Positions 11,965-22,522 of a stretch of 64,000 nucleotides of DNA are shown here, piece by piece. The DNA lies in the NCBI GenBank assembly GCA_002778195.1, contig PCDI01000006.1:436690-500689 (forward strand), given 5' to 3'. The position numbers and the translations under genes were made by a program. The notes below the pieces were generated by a model, which was not told the DNA's origin, ran no database searches, and saw only the letters and a list, made by a program, of their open reading frames with translations. Source of the DNA: Raffaelea ambrosiae. Lineage: Eukaryota > Ascomycota > Sordariomycetes > Ophiostomatales > Ophiostomataceae. Numbering within the stretch: the first letter of the stretch is position 1; each line of letters begins with the position of its first letter.

Positions 11965-12794
11965 GATGGAAGAAGTAGCACGGGAGAGACAGGCGGTAGT
12001 GTTGTGCTGGGATTTTTTTTTTCTTTTTTTTTTTCTTCTTTTTTCCTTTTTTCTTCTTTTTTTCTTTGTAGTTTAGATGAAGTGAAAGACAGGGGGGAAG
12101 ATCAACACTACACCGGAAAACGACTCTGCTCTCATCGCTCGGCGGAAGCAATTTGCGGCCCTTTTGTGAACAATATGCGAGTCCAGGCTGTCATATGTCG
12201 CCCGTCGAGGGGCGTGGAAAAGCGAACGGAAGGAGAACATGAAAACAAAGACAATGGATGACTAGGCGGTAGTTGAGCAGGGGAGACGGACAGGTTATGA
12301 AGACGCCGAGGGCGAGTTTACTTGTCAACATCTCGGGAAAAAAAGAAAAAAAAAAAGAGGCTTCGGAGCTAGAACAAAGCTGTGCTGACGAGGCAAAGCC
12401 ATGCCGGCGCGCAGCAGATGTTCTCGTCCGAAGAGAGAACTGTCCGAAAAAGGGTCCGATTGGCTTGCCGAAACTCCGGCAGACTGAACCCGACCGCCGC
12501 AGTGTTTCTTTCGGGCAAGTGGATAAGACACCGAACTCTACGAAAAGGCCCCGAAGCCTCAATCCTGTGGATCTGGAACCGTTAGCGTGACTATGCGCGA
12601 TACTTTGAGAGGATGGTAGAAATGCCGCTTGGGCGGATAGGGGAGATCTCAATGAAATGGATTGCATATAAGCCGTTGAAGCTTCACTTTTTTTTTCATT
12701 CAACATGGCAAGAAGAAGCAATGGGCCGGGCTTCTATGGTACACTGATGCAAGTCTGAGAATTGCCAACACTTGGATGCAACCAATCACCAACC
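11965..12794. promoter_or_regulatory. Shared divergent promoter of the P450 and PKS genes
   Basis: 830 bp between divergent start codons. It holds a 57-bp pyrimidine tract (12012-12068) near the P450 side, a group of TCCGA direct repeats (12427-12459), and a TATA-like CATATAAG at about 12665-12672, some 125 bp upstream of the PKS ATG. The layout suggests joint control of both genes. This is inference; no transcript start is visible. Confidence 0.55.
12427..12459 (+). promoter_or_regulatory. TCCGA direct-repeat group, PKS/P450 promoter (candidate regulator site)
   Basis: Three copies of TCCGA on the plus strand at 12427, 12443 and 12455, with a reverse copy at 12363. The second and third copies are separated by AAAAGGG and are followed by T. 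Almost the same composite, with GAAGGG between the repeats, occurs in the FUB4/FUB5 promoter. CCG-containing half sites fit a Zn2Cys6 factor. Inference. Confidence 0.5.
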
Positions 12795-15700
12795 ATGACG
12801 CCTTCCTTGGATTTCTCCCCCACAAATGGCTTTGCCAGCCAAGAAACGGTTCGGCCGTCCTCGTCTGACATTGCCATTATCGGTGTTTCTGGTCGCTTCC
12901 CAGGCGATGCCAGCTCACCCAGAAAGCTTTGGGACATGGTCATGGACGGGAGGAATGCGCAGGGTCTCATTCCGAAAAGCCGGTTCAACGCGGATGGATT
13001 CTTTCACAAGGACAGCAGCCGAGCTGGCAGTTTTGGCGGCACCAAACTGGGCTACTTCGTGTCCCAGGAAGTCGACCGCTTCGATGCTAGTTTCTTTTCC
13101 ATCACGCCAGAGGAAGCCAAAGCCATGGACCCGGTACAGCGGCTGCTCCTGGAGGTAGCGTACGAGAGCCTGGAGAACGGTAAGCCGGCACGAAACATCT
13201 ACCGCCCAAGAACGTGTTTCCACTGACTCTCGCAGCGGGCGTGACCATTGACCAAGTCGATGACCAACCCATGGGTTGCTTCATTGGAGGCGCTCTGCAT
13301 GACTACTGGGACATCCAAGCCTTGGATCTGGACAGCCTCCCGAAATATGCAGGCACCGGCACCGGGGGTTCCATCTTGGCCAACCGGATCTCGTGGTTTT
13401 TCAATCTAAAAGGCCCAAGCATGACGATCGATACGGCGTGCTCGTCGTCGATGACGGCGATGCATCTTGCCTGCCAGAGCATTCGAAGCGGGGAAAGCGA
13501 TTCGGTAGGTTTGGCGCAAGAGACATCCATTTCTGCATACACAATGGCTTTGCTTGCGGGAAACTAACACAGCCCACAGGCTCTGGTCGGCGGCTTCAAC
13601 TTGCAGCTCCTGCCCAACTTTGCCATCTTCATCTCGCCCATGTCCTTTCTCAGCGGCGATGACAAGTGCCACTCGTTTGACTCGGCCGCCAACGGGTATG
13701 CCCGCGCCGAAGGCGGCGGATTCGTCGTGCTGAAGAGACTGGACAAGGCCCTCCAAGACGGCGACACTATCCGTGCGGTCGTTCGTGCTTCCGGGGCCAA
13801 CCAGGACGGCCGGACACTGGGTCTCACGCAGCCATCGGCGGTCCGACAAGCAGAACTGATCCGCTCGACGTATGCGTCGGCGGGACTTCCGATGCATGAG
13901 ACCAACTACTTTGAAGCCCACGGGACAGGCACCAAAGCCGGCGACCCCATCGAGTGCTCGGCCATTGGAGCAGCCTTCGGCCCGTCTCGACAGCGCCCGC
14001 TGTACGTCAGCTCCGTGAAGAGCAACGTGGGGCACATGGAGGGTGTCAGCGGGATTGTCAGCATGGTCAAGACGATCTACAGTCTGGAGAGTGGCTGGAT
14101 TGCACCGACCCACGGGCTGGCCCAGATCAACCCCAAGATCAAGCTGGCCGACTGGAAGATTGACATTCCCACGCAAGCCGTTCGGTGGCCGCCTGGGCTG
14201 CGGCGGGCCAGCATCAACAGCTTCGGCTATGGCGGCGCCAATGCACACGTGATCATGGACGATGCGTATCATTATCTGCAAGGCCACGGCCTGCACGGCC
14301 TGCACAACACAACGGTGGAGACGACTGCGCACAACGGGCTGAACGGACATGCCAACAAAACCAACGGTGTTCAGAACGGTGTCCACAACGGTTTCCAGAA
14401 CGGTGTCCACAACGGTTTCCAGAACGGTGTCCAGAACGGTGTCCGTGTCCAGAACGGTTCTAGTGGGGCGAGTGGGACAAACGGGGTGGGGCCCAACGGG
14501 TACTCCCTTCACGGAAACCCTCCGAATGCGGAAGGCACGACCTCGCGGCTCTTCCTCCTGTCTTCCCATGAGGAGTCTGGCATCGCTCGCCTCAGCCAGA
14601 GCCTGCAGACGTACCTCGCTGATGTCCAGGGAAAGCAGGGGCCGGAAGAGGAGACCCGTTTCCTGCACCGGCTGGCCTACACGCTCTCCGAGAAGAGGTC
14701 TAGCCTGCCCTGGAAGTCCTACACCGCCGCGTCGACCGTCGAGGAGCTCCGCGATGCTCTCGATGGCGCACGCACGCGGGCCGTCCGCGCGCCCAACAAG
14801 GCACAGGCGCTCACCTTTGTTTTCACGGGGCAGGGCGCGCAGTGGTTTGCCATGGGCCGGTCGCTGCAGCGGTACCCGGTGTTCTTGCAGTCCCTGCACG
14901 AGTCGAGCGCCCGCCTCCGGTCCCTGGGCTGCACCTGGGACCTCCTTGACGAGCTGAACCGGAGCGCTGAGACATCCAAGGTCGACTTGCCCTCCATCAG
15001 CCAGGCAGCATGCACCGCGCTGCAACTGGCCGCTGTGGATCTGCTGGCGAGCTGGGGCATCCGTCCACAAACCACGATCGGCCACTCGAGCGGCGAGATT
15101 GCGGCTGCCTACGCCAAGGGCGCTTTTGGCAGGGCCTCGGCCATGCGGATTGCTTACTACCGTGGCATTCTGACCGGCCACATCGGCAAGACGGGGGCGA
15201 TGGCGGCCGTCGGCCTGGGCGTGGAAGCCGCCCGTGCCTATGTGGACCGTGTCACCGCCGGCAAGGTCGTGGTGGCGTGCATCAACAGCCCGGAGAACGT
15301 CACACTCTCCGGCGACGCCGAGGGCATCGACCAGGTCGTCCAGCTTCTTCACGCAGACGACGTCTTTGCCAGGAAGCTGCGGGTGTCCACCGCATACCAC
15401 TCCCACCACATGCAGCTCATCGCCGACGAGTACCTCGCTGCCTTGGCGGGCACGTGGCACAGCCACCCGGGCCACGCAGACGTCACCATGGTCTCGTCCG
15501 TCAAGGCGGAGCCCATCGACGGCACGGCGCTGGGCCCGTCGTACTGGGTGGCCAATCTGGTCAGCCCGGTCAACTTCTCCGGCGCCGTCGCCGCGGCTGC
15601 ACATGCCGGACTGCTGGGCGGCAAGGCCCGGAGAATTTCTGGTCTGCGGAAGGGCAGTCCCGATGCCATTGTCGAGATCGGGCCGCATGCAGCTTTGCAG

Positions 15701-18700
15701 GGACCGCTCAAGCAGATCCTGGCCAGTGTCAGCGACACGCTTCCGTCCCCGCCTCGGTACGCGTCGGTCATCAAAAGAAAGCAGGACGCTGTGCAGACGA
15801 CGCTGGAGGTGGCCGGCGAGCTTTTCATCCTGGGCCACCCTGTCGACATCCGTCTCGCGAACGGCTACGGCACATATTATGGGGCCGGTGGCAAAGGCGG
15901 CCACGGCATTCCTCCGCTGGTGGACCTTCCTCCGTATGCGTGGAACACCTCCAACCGCTACTGGAGCGAGTCGGCCTCTGTGGCCGCATACCGGAGCAGA
16001 AGCCACCCGCGGCTGGAGCTCCTCGGCGTGCGAGACGAGCGATCCACGGACACGGAGCCGTCCTGGCGGAACCTGCTGCGTATCGCAGAACAGCCGTGGA
16101 TCGAGCATCACCAGTTCCAGAGCACCAACATCTACCCCATGGCCGGCCTCGTCGTGATGGCCATCGAGGGCATGCGCCAGATGCAAACGCGAACGGACGT
16201 CGCGGGCTACGAGGTACGCGACATCAGCATCCGTCGGGCCCTCGTGGTTCCTTTCAACCAGACGGTCGAGACAAGACTCCAGCTCGCACCGTGGCGCTCG
16301 TCCGCCACTGCAGACGCCGACACCTCGTACTGGACCGAGTTCAAGGTGTCCAGCCGCAGCGAGAGCGGCACGTGGACGGCCAACTGCACCGGCCTGATCG
16401 CAGCTGTGTGCCATCCCAAGGGAGAGGCGGCCGCGAGAAAGAACGTGTTTGTGGACGAAGAAGCCGCCGCCAACGCAAGGCTCAAGAGCGACTACGACCA
16501 GATCCAGAAAGCGGCTCTGCCCAGTCTCGAGCCCGCGGTCTTCTACGACACTCTCGACAAGACGGGATTCCATCTCGGCCCAGCCTTCCAGGGCGTCACG
16601 CAGCTGAACCTCCTCAACGACAGGTCCCACTACACCATGGCGGTCCAGGATACGAAACAGTGGTACCCGGCCAAGTGGGAGGCGCCGCATCTGATTCATC
16701 CCTCCGTGCTGGACGTGTTCGTCCACCTGCTGACTTCGAGTGCCGGCTACGGCAAGCACCTGAAAGCGCGCCTGCCCGTGTCCACGGCATCCATCTATGT
16801 CTCGGCCGACTTTGACTCGACTCCGGGCACCCAGTACCGCGGATTCACCCGAACCAGCAGGCTGCCTGGTGGCAAAATGGCGAGCGACGTGTTTGCGTTT
16901 GGCGAGCATGGCGGAGACAAGCCCGTCATTGCCCTGCGCGGATGCCAATCTGTGGCTCTCCATGGGTCGGGCATTTCTGCCGACGGCTCCTCTGCGATGG
17001 AAGAGGCGGGAAGCGCATCGCATGTTCCCATTGTGCCCCGCCTGGCGCCGGATGTCACATTGGCCGATGCAGATCAGCTCCAGGGTCTCCTGAAGGATGG
17101 CCACGATCTTCCTGCTGCCCTGGGGATGTACGTTTCTTTGCTCGCACACAAGTATCCCGGACTGGACATTCTCGAACACGGCTCTCCCGCAAAGAGCCTT
17201 CTCGAGGCTGGCCTTCTCTCGACGTCGACCGAGACGGCCGATGAGCTTCGCAGGCATGTCAAGGCCATTGTTCTCTCCAACAGCGAAGTGCCTGCCGAGG
17301 GACAGGGTGATCCAGCTGGGCCATGGAGTGACTTGGTCCGGCACCGGCAGTTGGATCTCTCTGGCGATCCCGGGAGCCAAGGATTCGAGCAGGGCTGCCA
17401 TGATCTCGTCGTGCTCAGCGATCCTCTGGGGTCCACGGCCGATAAGCTGGCGGTGCTGAAAACCCTCCAGAGCCTTCTCAAGCCCGCCACAGGCATGCTG
17501 GTTGTTGCGAGTCCATTTGCCAGCCCGCTCATCGGATGCGAGGCCGATTTGTTATCCGCGGGCTTCACTGCTCCCATCACCATCCACGTCCCCGGCAACG
17601 CGAGCATGACCGTTGCTCGAGTCGGAGACGAATGGCCAGGCAGCAACGATGGCAACGCGCCAAACATCTTGCTGGTGTCGCCGCGGAGTCCATCCTACGG
17701 GCTGCGACAAGCCCTGCAGCAAGTGGCATGCGAGCTGCAGACACAGGGCTACCATGTGGTCCAGACACCCTTTGGCGGAGCCGTACCGGAGCACATTTCG
17801 ACCTACGTCACGGTCGTCGCGCTTGACCTGGACGTCGCCTTCCTGGAGGACATTGACGAGCATTCGTTTGCCAAGCTCCGGTCTCTGATCCTGGCAGCAA
17901 AAGGCACGCTGTGGTTGACGTTGGACCGTGAGTCCAGGGGCCTCATCCGTGGTCTGGGTCGGACCATCTGCGCCGAGTACCCCGAAGTCCAGCTTTCCAC
18001 GCTTGCGCTGGACGCGGACGCGCCTCTCGGTGCGTCTGTGAACGTGAAGACCATTTCTCGCCTCGCGGGGGACCTGCACAACACCGCAGCTCGGCAGCAG
18101 CCTGTGGATGCCGAATTCGTCGTCCGACAGGGCCAGATTCTCGTGGAGCGTCTCGAGCCGGAGGCGGGACTCAAGGCCTTGCTGGACGCAGCCAAGTCGG
18201 GGGAGAGTCGTCCCGCAGTCCGGACGCCTCTGAAGGAAGCCCTCCAGCAGGTGTCGTCGGGGGGTGGCCAAACACTGCGTCTGTCCTTCCGCGAGCCAGG
18301 TCTCCTGGATTCGTTTGAATACCACCCCGTTTCAGGGCTGTCGGCGTCGGATCCGGTCCCGGAAGGCCAAATGGAGATCGAGGTGCGCTCGGTCGGGCTG
18401 GGTTTCCGCGACGTCATGGTGGCCATGGGCCAGATGGAGGACGACAAAGTGGGCATGGAGTGCTCGGGCATCGTGGTGCGGCTTGGTCCCGGAGTCTGCA
18501 AGTTCCGCGTCGGCGATCACGTGTTCGGCATGCATGCAGGCTGCTTCCAGACCCGTGTGCGCGTCGATCCGCGGACGTTTGAGCGCACCCCGGCCAACGT
18601 GAGCGACGAGGTGGCTGCCTCTCTGATGGGGCAGTACTCCACGGCCGTGCACTCCCTGATCAATGTCGCCCGTCTGCAGAGCCACGAGTCGGTGCTGATC

Positions 18701-20503
18701 CACTCCGCCGCCGGCGGTCTCGGCCAGGCTGCCATCATTGTCGCCCAGCACCTCGGCGCCCGGCAGATCTTCGCCACTGTCTCGTCGGACCGCAAGAAGA
18801 CCTTCTTGATGGACGAGTTCGGCATCCCAGCGTCCCACATATTCAACAGCCGCGACCATTCTTTTGCCGACGGCATTCTGCGCATAACCGGTGGCCGGGG
18901 CGTGGACGTCGTGCTCAACTCCCTGGCCAACGAAGCCCTTCGCCGGACCTGGCGCTGTGTTGCGCCCTTTGGCCGGTTCATCGAGCTCGGCAAGCGCGAC
19001 ATCTACGACAACACCGGCTTGGAGATGCGGCCATTCCTGGACAACATTACGTTTGCCGGCCTGGACATTGCCGTGCTCATCACAGACTACCAGGACCGCT
19101 GCGAAAGTATCGGCCAACAGGTGCTCGAGCTGCTGCACCAGGGGGCCATCCGGCCTCTGAAGAATGTCGCCCAGTACGGCTTTGGCCAAGTGGAGGAGGC
19201 GTTCCGGCTGATCCAAAGCGGCAACCACATTGGCAAGATCGTCTTGATTCCGCGGCCCGACGACGTTATCCCCGTCGTCCCTGGCGGACTGGGTGCCTTC
19301 CGACTGCCCCCCGATGCCACGTATGTTCTGGTAGGTGGCCTGGGCGGCATTGGCCGGTCGATTTCCAAGATGCTTGCCGAAAAGGGCGCCAAGCATCTCC
19401 TGTTTCTGTCTCGGTCCGGGGCGGCCCACCCGGAAGCCCGGGCTCTGCTGGACGAGCTGCGCGAACAGGGGGTGGCGGCGACGGCCATTGCCGTGGATGT
19501 GGCAGACAAGGCCGAACTCGAGGCAGCCTTGGAAGAGTCCAGGCGAACAATGCCCCCCTTCAAAGGCATAATTCACTGTGCCATGGATTTGCGCGTAAGT
19601 TCCACCAGTCCCTCTTCTTTCTTGCCCTCGGCGTTCCAACAGAATCCAACTAACGGCTACCAGGATGGCATCTACAACAACATGACAGCGAAGGACTGGA
19701 ACCTGTCTCTGCGTCCAAAGCTCAAGGCGACGCGCCACCTACACGAGCTGCTGCCCGCGGACCTTGATTTCTTTGTGTGTCTCTCGTCCATTGCCGGCAT
19801 CATCGGCTCCCGGGGCCAAGCAAACTACAATGCCGGCAACAATTTCCAAGATGCCCTGATGCACCAGCGCGCCGCCTTGGGTCTCGCGGCCACCAGCCTC
19901 AATCTCAGCCTGGTCGTCGGCGTGGGTGTTTCCACCGAGAAGGACGGCGTCTTTCAGCTGCTCAAGAACGGTGGCCTTCTCCCCATGAATGAGACGGACG
20001 TGCTCCATCTGGTTTCTGCTTCCATCGCGGGACAGACGCCGACGCAGGTCGGCCTCGGCACGGCTACGGGCGGTCAGCTCGTCAAGTCGTCCTCGAACGA
20101 CCCATACTGGTTTTCAGATGCACGGTTTGCGGTCATCAGCCAGCTCGGACGGGACGCCGTCGATGCCAACGACGACAGCACGGCGGGCCAGGAAGTCAAG
20201 CAAGACTGGAAGAAGCTGGTCGCGGCAGCCACCTCCAGCGAGCAAGTCCACGACCTCGTGCTTGCCCAGTTGCTGGCCGGCGTGTCCAATATTGTCAAGC
20301 TGGACATTGACGACATTGACACGCGCAAGTCGTTGCCGTCCCTGGGCATCGACAGTCTCGTAGCCATTGAAATCCGAACGTGGCTGCGCAAGGAGTTCCA
20401 GGCCGACCTGTCCGTGTTCGACATTGTTAGCAATGACCCACTGTCCACATTTGTACACAAAGTCATTGCCAAATCCTCACTTGTACCGCCTGGTCTCGCA
20501 TAG
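12795..20503 (+). CDS. FUB1: Highly reducing polyketide synthase, FUB1 type: KS-AT-DH-(degenerate MT)-ER-KR-ACP
   Basis: Four exons (12795-13179, 13236-13504, 13580-19594, 19664-20503), all in phase, give 2502 residues; the 69-bp last intron is a multiple of three, so it does not interrupt the frame. KS (about 34-455) has the active-site TACSSS, EAHGTGT and the SNVGHMEG His. An Asn-Gly-rich repeat linker follows. AT (about 626-930) has GHSSGE. DH (about 1026-1300) keeps the His and the HPSVLD Asp, but its first motif reads HHQFQSTNIYPMAG instead of the usual G...PGAG. A methyltransferase remnant (about 1390-1520) has LEHGSPAKS where the SAM-binding LEIGAGTGG should be. ER (about 1780-2090) has AAGGLGQA; KR (about 2125-2310) has GGLGGIG with SSIAG and Tyr. 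ACP has LGIDSL. There is no thioesterase, so release must come from another protein, probably the neighbouring FUB4-type hydrolase. A short saturated or partly reduced unbranched chain is the expected product. The first in-frame ATG was used. Confidence 0.92.
14365..14458 (+). repeat. In-frame 24-bp tandem repeat coding for an Asn-Gly linker in the PKS
   Basis: Near-identical units of the type CAGAACGGTGTCCACAACGG repeat inside the KS-AT linker and encode alternating N-G, V-H and F-Q pairs. Such a tract can expand or contract without breaking the frame. It is probably a flexible spacer with no catalytic role. Confidence 0.8.
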
Positions 20504-21070
20504 TGATTTTTTTTCTTTTCTTCTCGCTTTGTTTGTGTTTTTGCTTTTGCTTTTGCTTTTGCTTTTGCTTTTGATTGTCTTGTTATTCACTGTAAATATA
20601 GTTCTGTCATTCGTCTTCAAAATGTTTTCAAAGAAGAGAAAAAAAAAAAAAAAAGAAGAAGAACTAGATATTAGAAATCTGTAATCTAGTGTATGCAACT
20701 TTCATTTTTCGTTAAACAAGAATTTTCTTTCGGTAATTCGTAACATGGACAACAAAAACACAACCACCTGTAGTCAATATGGGATAGAGCTGCTGCTGCG
20801 GCTGCTGCTTTGAATGCATCAAACTTTGAAATGGTGGATCATGTCAAGTCTAGAGTGTGCCAGTTCCTGTTGGTTTTATCGGCTGGTCTTTTGTTCCGTT
20901 AACATGGGTTAGCATAGTAGAACGTCAACTTTCTATTTGGTTTAATATGCCTAAAAATTACGAGACCAATCTTTGTAAAGATGAGTTGGTCCAGACATGA
21001 AGAAAATGAAAGGTAAGATTTGACAAGGGGCTTTGAAAGGAAAAAAATCGTCAAAAAAAAATTGTCTCCA
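20504..21070. other. Intergenic, convergent ends of PKS and FUB4-type gene, with TTTTGC microsatellite
   Basis: 567 bp of AT-rich sequence. A TTTTGC hexanucleotide repeat of about five units lies at 20541-20573 and a poly-A run at about 20640-20654. No gene seen. Confidence 0.6.
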
Positions 21071-21937
21071 TTAAACGATGACAGAAGCTGCCTCAATAAT
21101 CAACTCCGCAAACTGCACCAGCTCGTCGCCGAATCGCGGGAAATGATGGCCTCCACGATGTGTCATCGTTTTCGTGCACTCCGGGTCGAACAATTCCGCT
21201 ACTCCATCATCGACGAAAAAGTAGGGCTCCTTTACTCCCCGAACATGGACAGAGGGTAGGGATATTCTGTCCGACACGTCCTGTGGCCTGTATTTAAGCA
21301 GAAGCTCCACGGGAAAGTCGAAGTGCTCTTGGACCCTTTTGATCATGTGGTAGTCCAGCATTGTGCGCGAGTCCGTCGTCCAGTCGACGTCCGTCTTGCC
21401 ACCCAACGCGTCAAATTCACCCGGGAGGTATGTTGCCCTGAGCTGGTCCTTTTCTGTCAGATCCCATGTGACCGAACCGGAATCGAGACGGTAGGGCAGA
21501 AAGGCAGAAGTGAAGATGGCCATTTTGAAGGGCCAATCATGACACCCGGGGTTGGCTTTCTGGTGCATGAGAAGCAACAGGGCAGCCATGGCCCCCCCCT
21601 GCGAGAAGCCCCAGATTCCATCAAAGGGACCCTCGGCTTCAACAAACGACACAAGGCGACTGTATGCCTTTCGGACGTCTTCTGGATATGGATAATTGTG
21701 CCACGAGTAGTTCGGAGGCCTGACTTGATCCATGGTGGCTTGTTGCTGTAAGCCAGTGCACGCAAAGAAAAGAGCACCGCAGAAAATTGACTTACGGATC
21801 ATGAGTTTGGATGAGTCCATCCCTGCTTCCAGAAACTCATACTCCCAGTTACTGGGAAGGTGCTCTATGATGGGCTCCATCTGCTCCATCAGAACGTCAA
21901 CGCACGTGGCGTAGCCGTGGAGGCAGAGGAAGCGCAT
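21071..21937 (-). CDS. FUB4: FSH-family serine hydrolase (alpha/beta hydrolase), FUB4 type
   Basis: Start ATG 21937 opens directly into the family N-terminal strand (RFLCLHGYATC). The nucleophile elbow is WGFSQGGAM and the C-terminal His is in HRGGHHFPR, preceded by the expected Asp-bearing region. The unspliced frame gives 288 residues. A GTAAGT donor near 21795 and an in-phase acceptor 57 bp downstream would remove an odd hydrophobic insert (SIFCGALFFAC...) and give 269 residues; I favour this spliced form, but the acceptor is weak. FSH hydrolases such as LovG release chains from reducing PKSs that lack a thioesterase, which fits this PKS. It is convergent with the PKS and divergent from the FUB5-type gene. 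Confidence 0.85.
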   Translation of the reverse strand: MRFLCLHGYATCVDVLMEQMEPIIEHLPSNWEYEFLEAGMDSSKLMIRKSIFCGALFFACTGLQQQATMDQVRPPNYSWHNYPYPEDVRKAYSRLVSFVEAEGPFDGIWGFSQGGAMAALLLLMHQKANPGCHDWPFKMAIFTSAFLPYRLDSGSVTWDLTEKDQLRATYLPGEFDALGGKTDVDWTTDSRTMLDYHMIKRVQEHFDFPVELLLKYRPQDVSDRISLPSVHVRGVKEPYFFVDDGVAELFDPECTKTMTHRGGHHFPRFGDELVQFAELIIEAASVIV

Positions 21938-22522
21938 CTTGGAGAAGCAGCTCAAAGCTCACGGGCTTGCCAGCGACAGATTCCGCAAATCGGTTGCAAA
22001 GGCGAGTCCACGCGCCACGAGGTTCGACTTTGAATTCTGACAGTCAATGATTTTTTTTCTCCTGCTTTTGGCGCGAGCGAGTATGGCGCCAGAGTGAGGG
22101 AAAAAAAAAAAAAAAAAAAACCTTCCGACTCGTAGTGGATGCAGCGTGGCGCCAGACGATAAAAGTTCCGAGAAGGGTCCGATGTATGGAAGAAACACAA
22201 CTTGACATCCGAAAAACGGACGGCTTCAGCATCGGGCTAGAGTTTGTTCGCAGTGGGTTGAATGAAAAAGCTGTTGTCGTGATAAAATGTGACGAGCTTT
22301 CTGTGCTCTGGGAGATTCTTTCCGCTTTGGGCCACCACACCGACAACTGCGAACGCAATACGCGCATGCATTCCCCAAAGCAACAATGAGACGACGGTGC
22401 TTTCGATCAATATTTAGTAGGAAGAAGAAAAGCAGTTAGTGCTAGCATTGCTTTTTTTGGTTTATTTTTTTTTCTATTATTATTATTTTTTTTTTTTGTG
22501 CTGTGGCTTAATGGACTAACAG
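21938..22522. promoter_or_regulatory. Divergent promoter region of FUB4-type and FUB5-type genes
   Basis: 585 bp. It contains a 20-nt poly-A run (22101-22120), four TCCGA copies (see separate entry), and a T-rich tract before the TAACAG splice acceptor of the FUB5-type gene. Part of it must be the 5' exon and first intron of that gene. Confidence 0.55.
22124..22212 (+). promoter_or_regulatory. TCCGA direct-repeat group, FUB4/FUB5 promoter
   Basis: Four plus-strand copies at 22124, 22167, 22178 and 22208 within 89 bp. The middle pair reads TCCGA-GAAGGG-TCCGAT, almost identical to the pair in the PKS promoter. Candidate site for the cluster regulator; inference from recurrence. Confidence 0.5.

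Noticed and set aside
13406..17401. 1331-codon open frame on the minus strand inside the PKS
   Set aside because: It runs opposite to the KS-AT-DH coding frame, has no recognisable domain, and arises from GC-biased codon use in the real gene.
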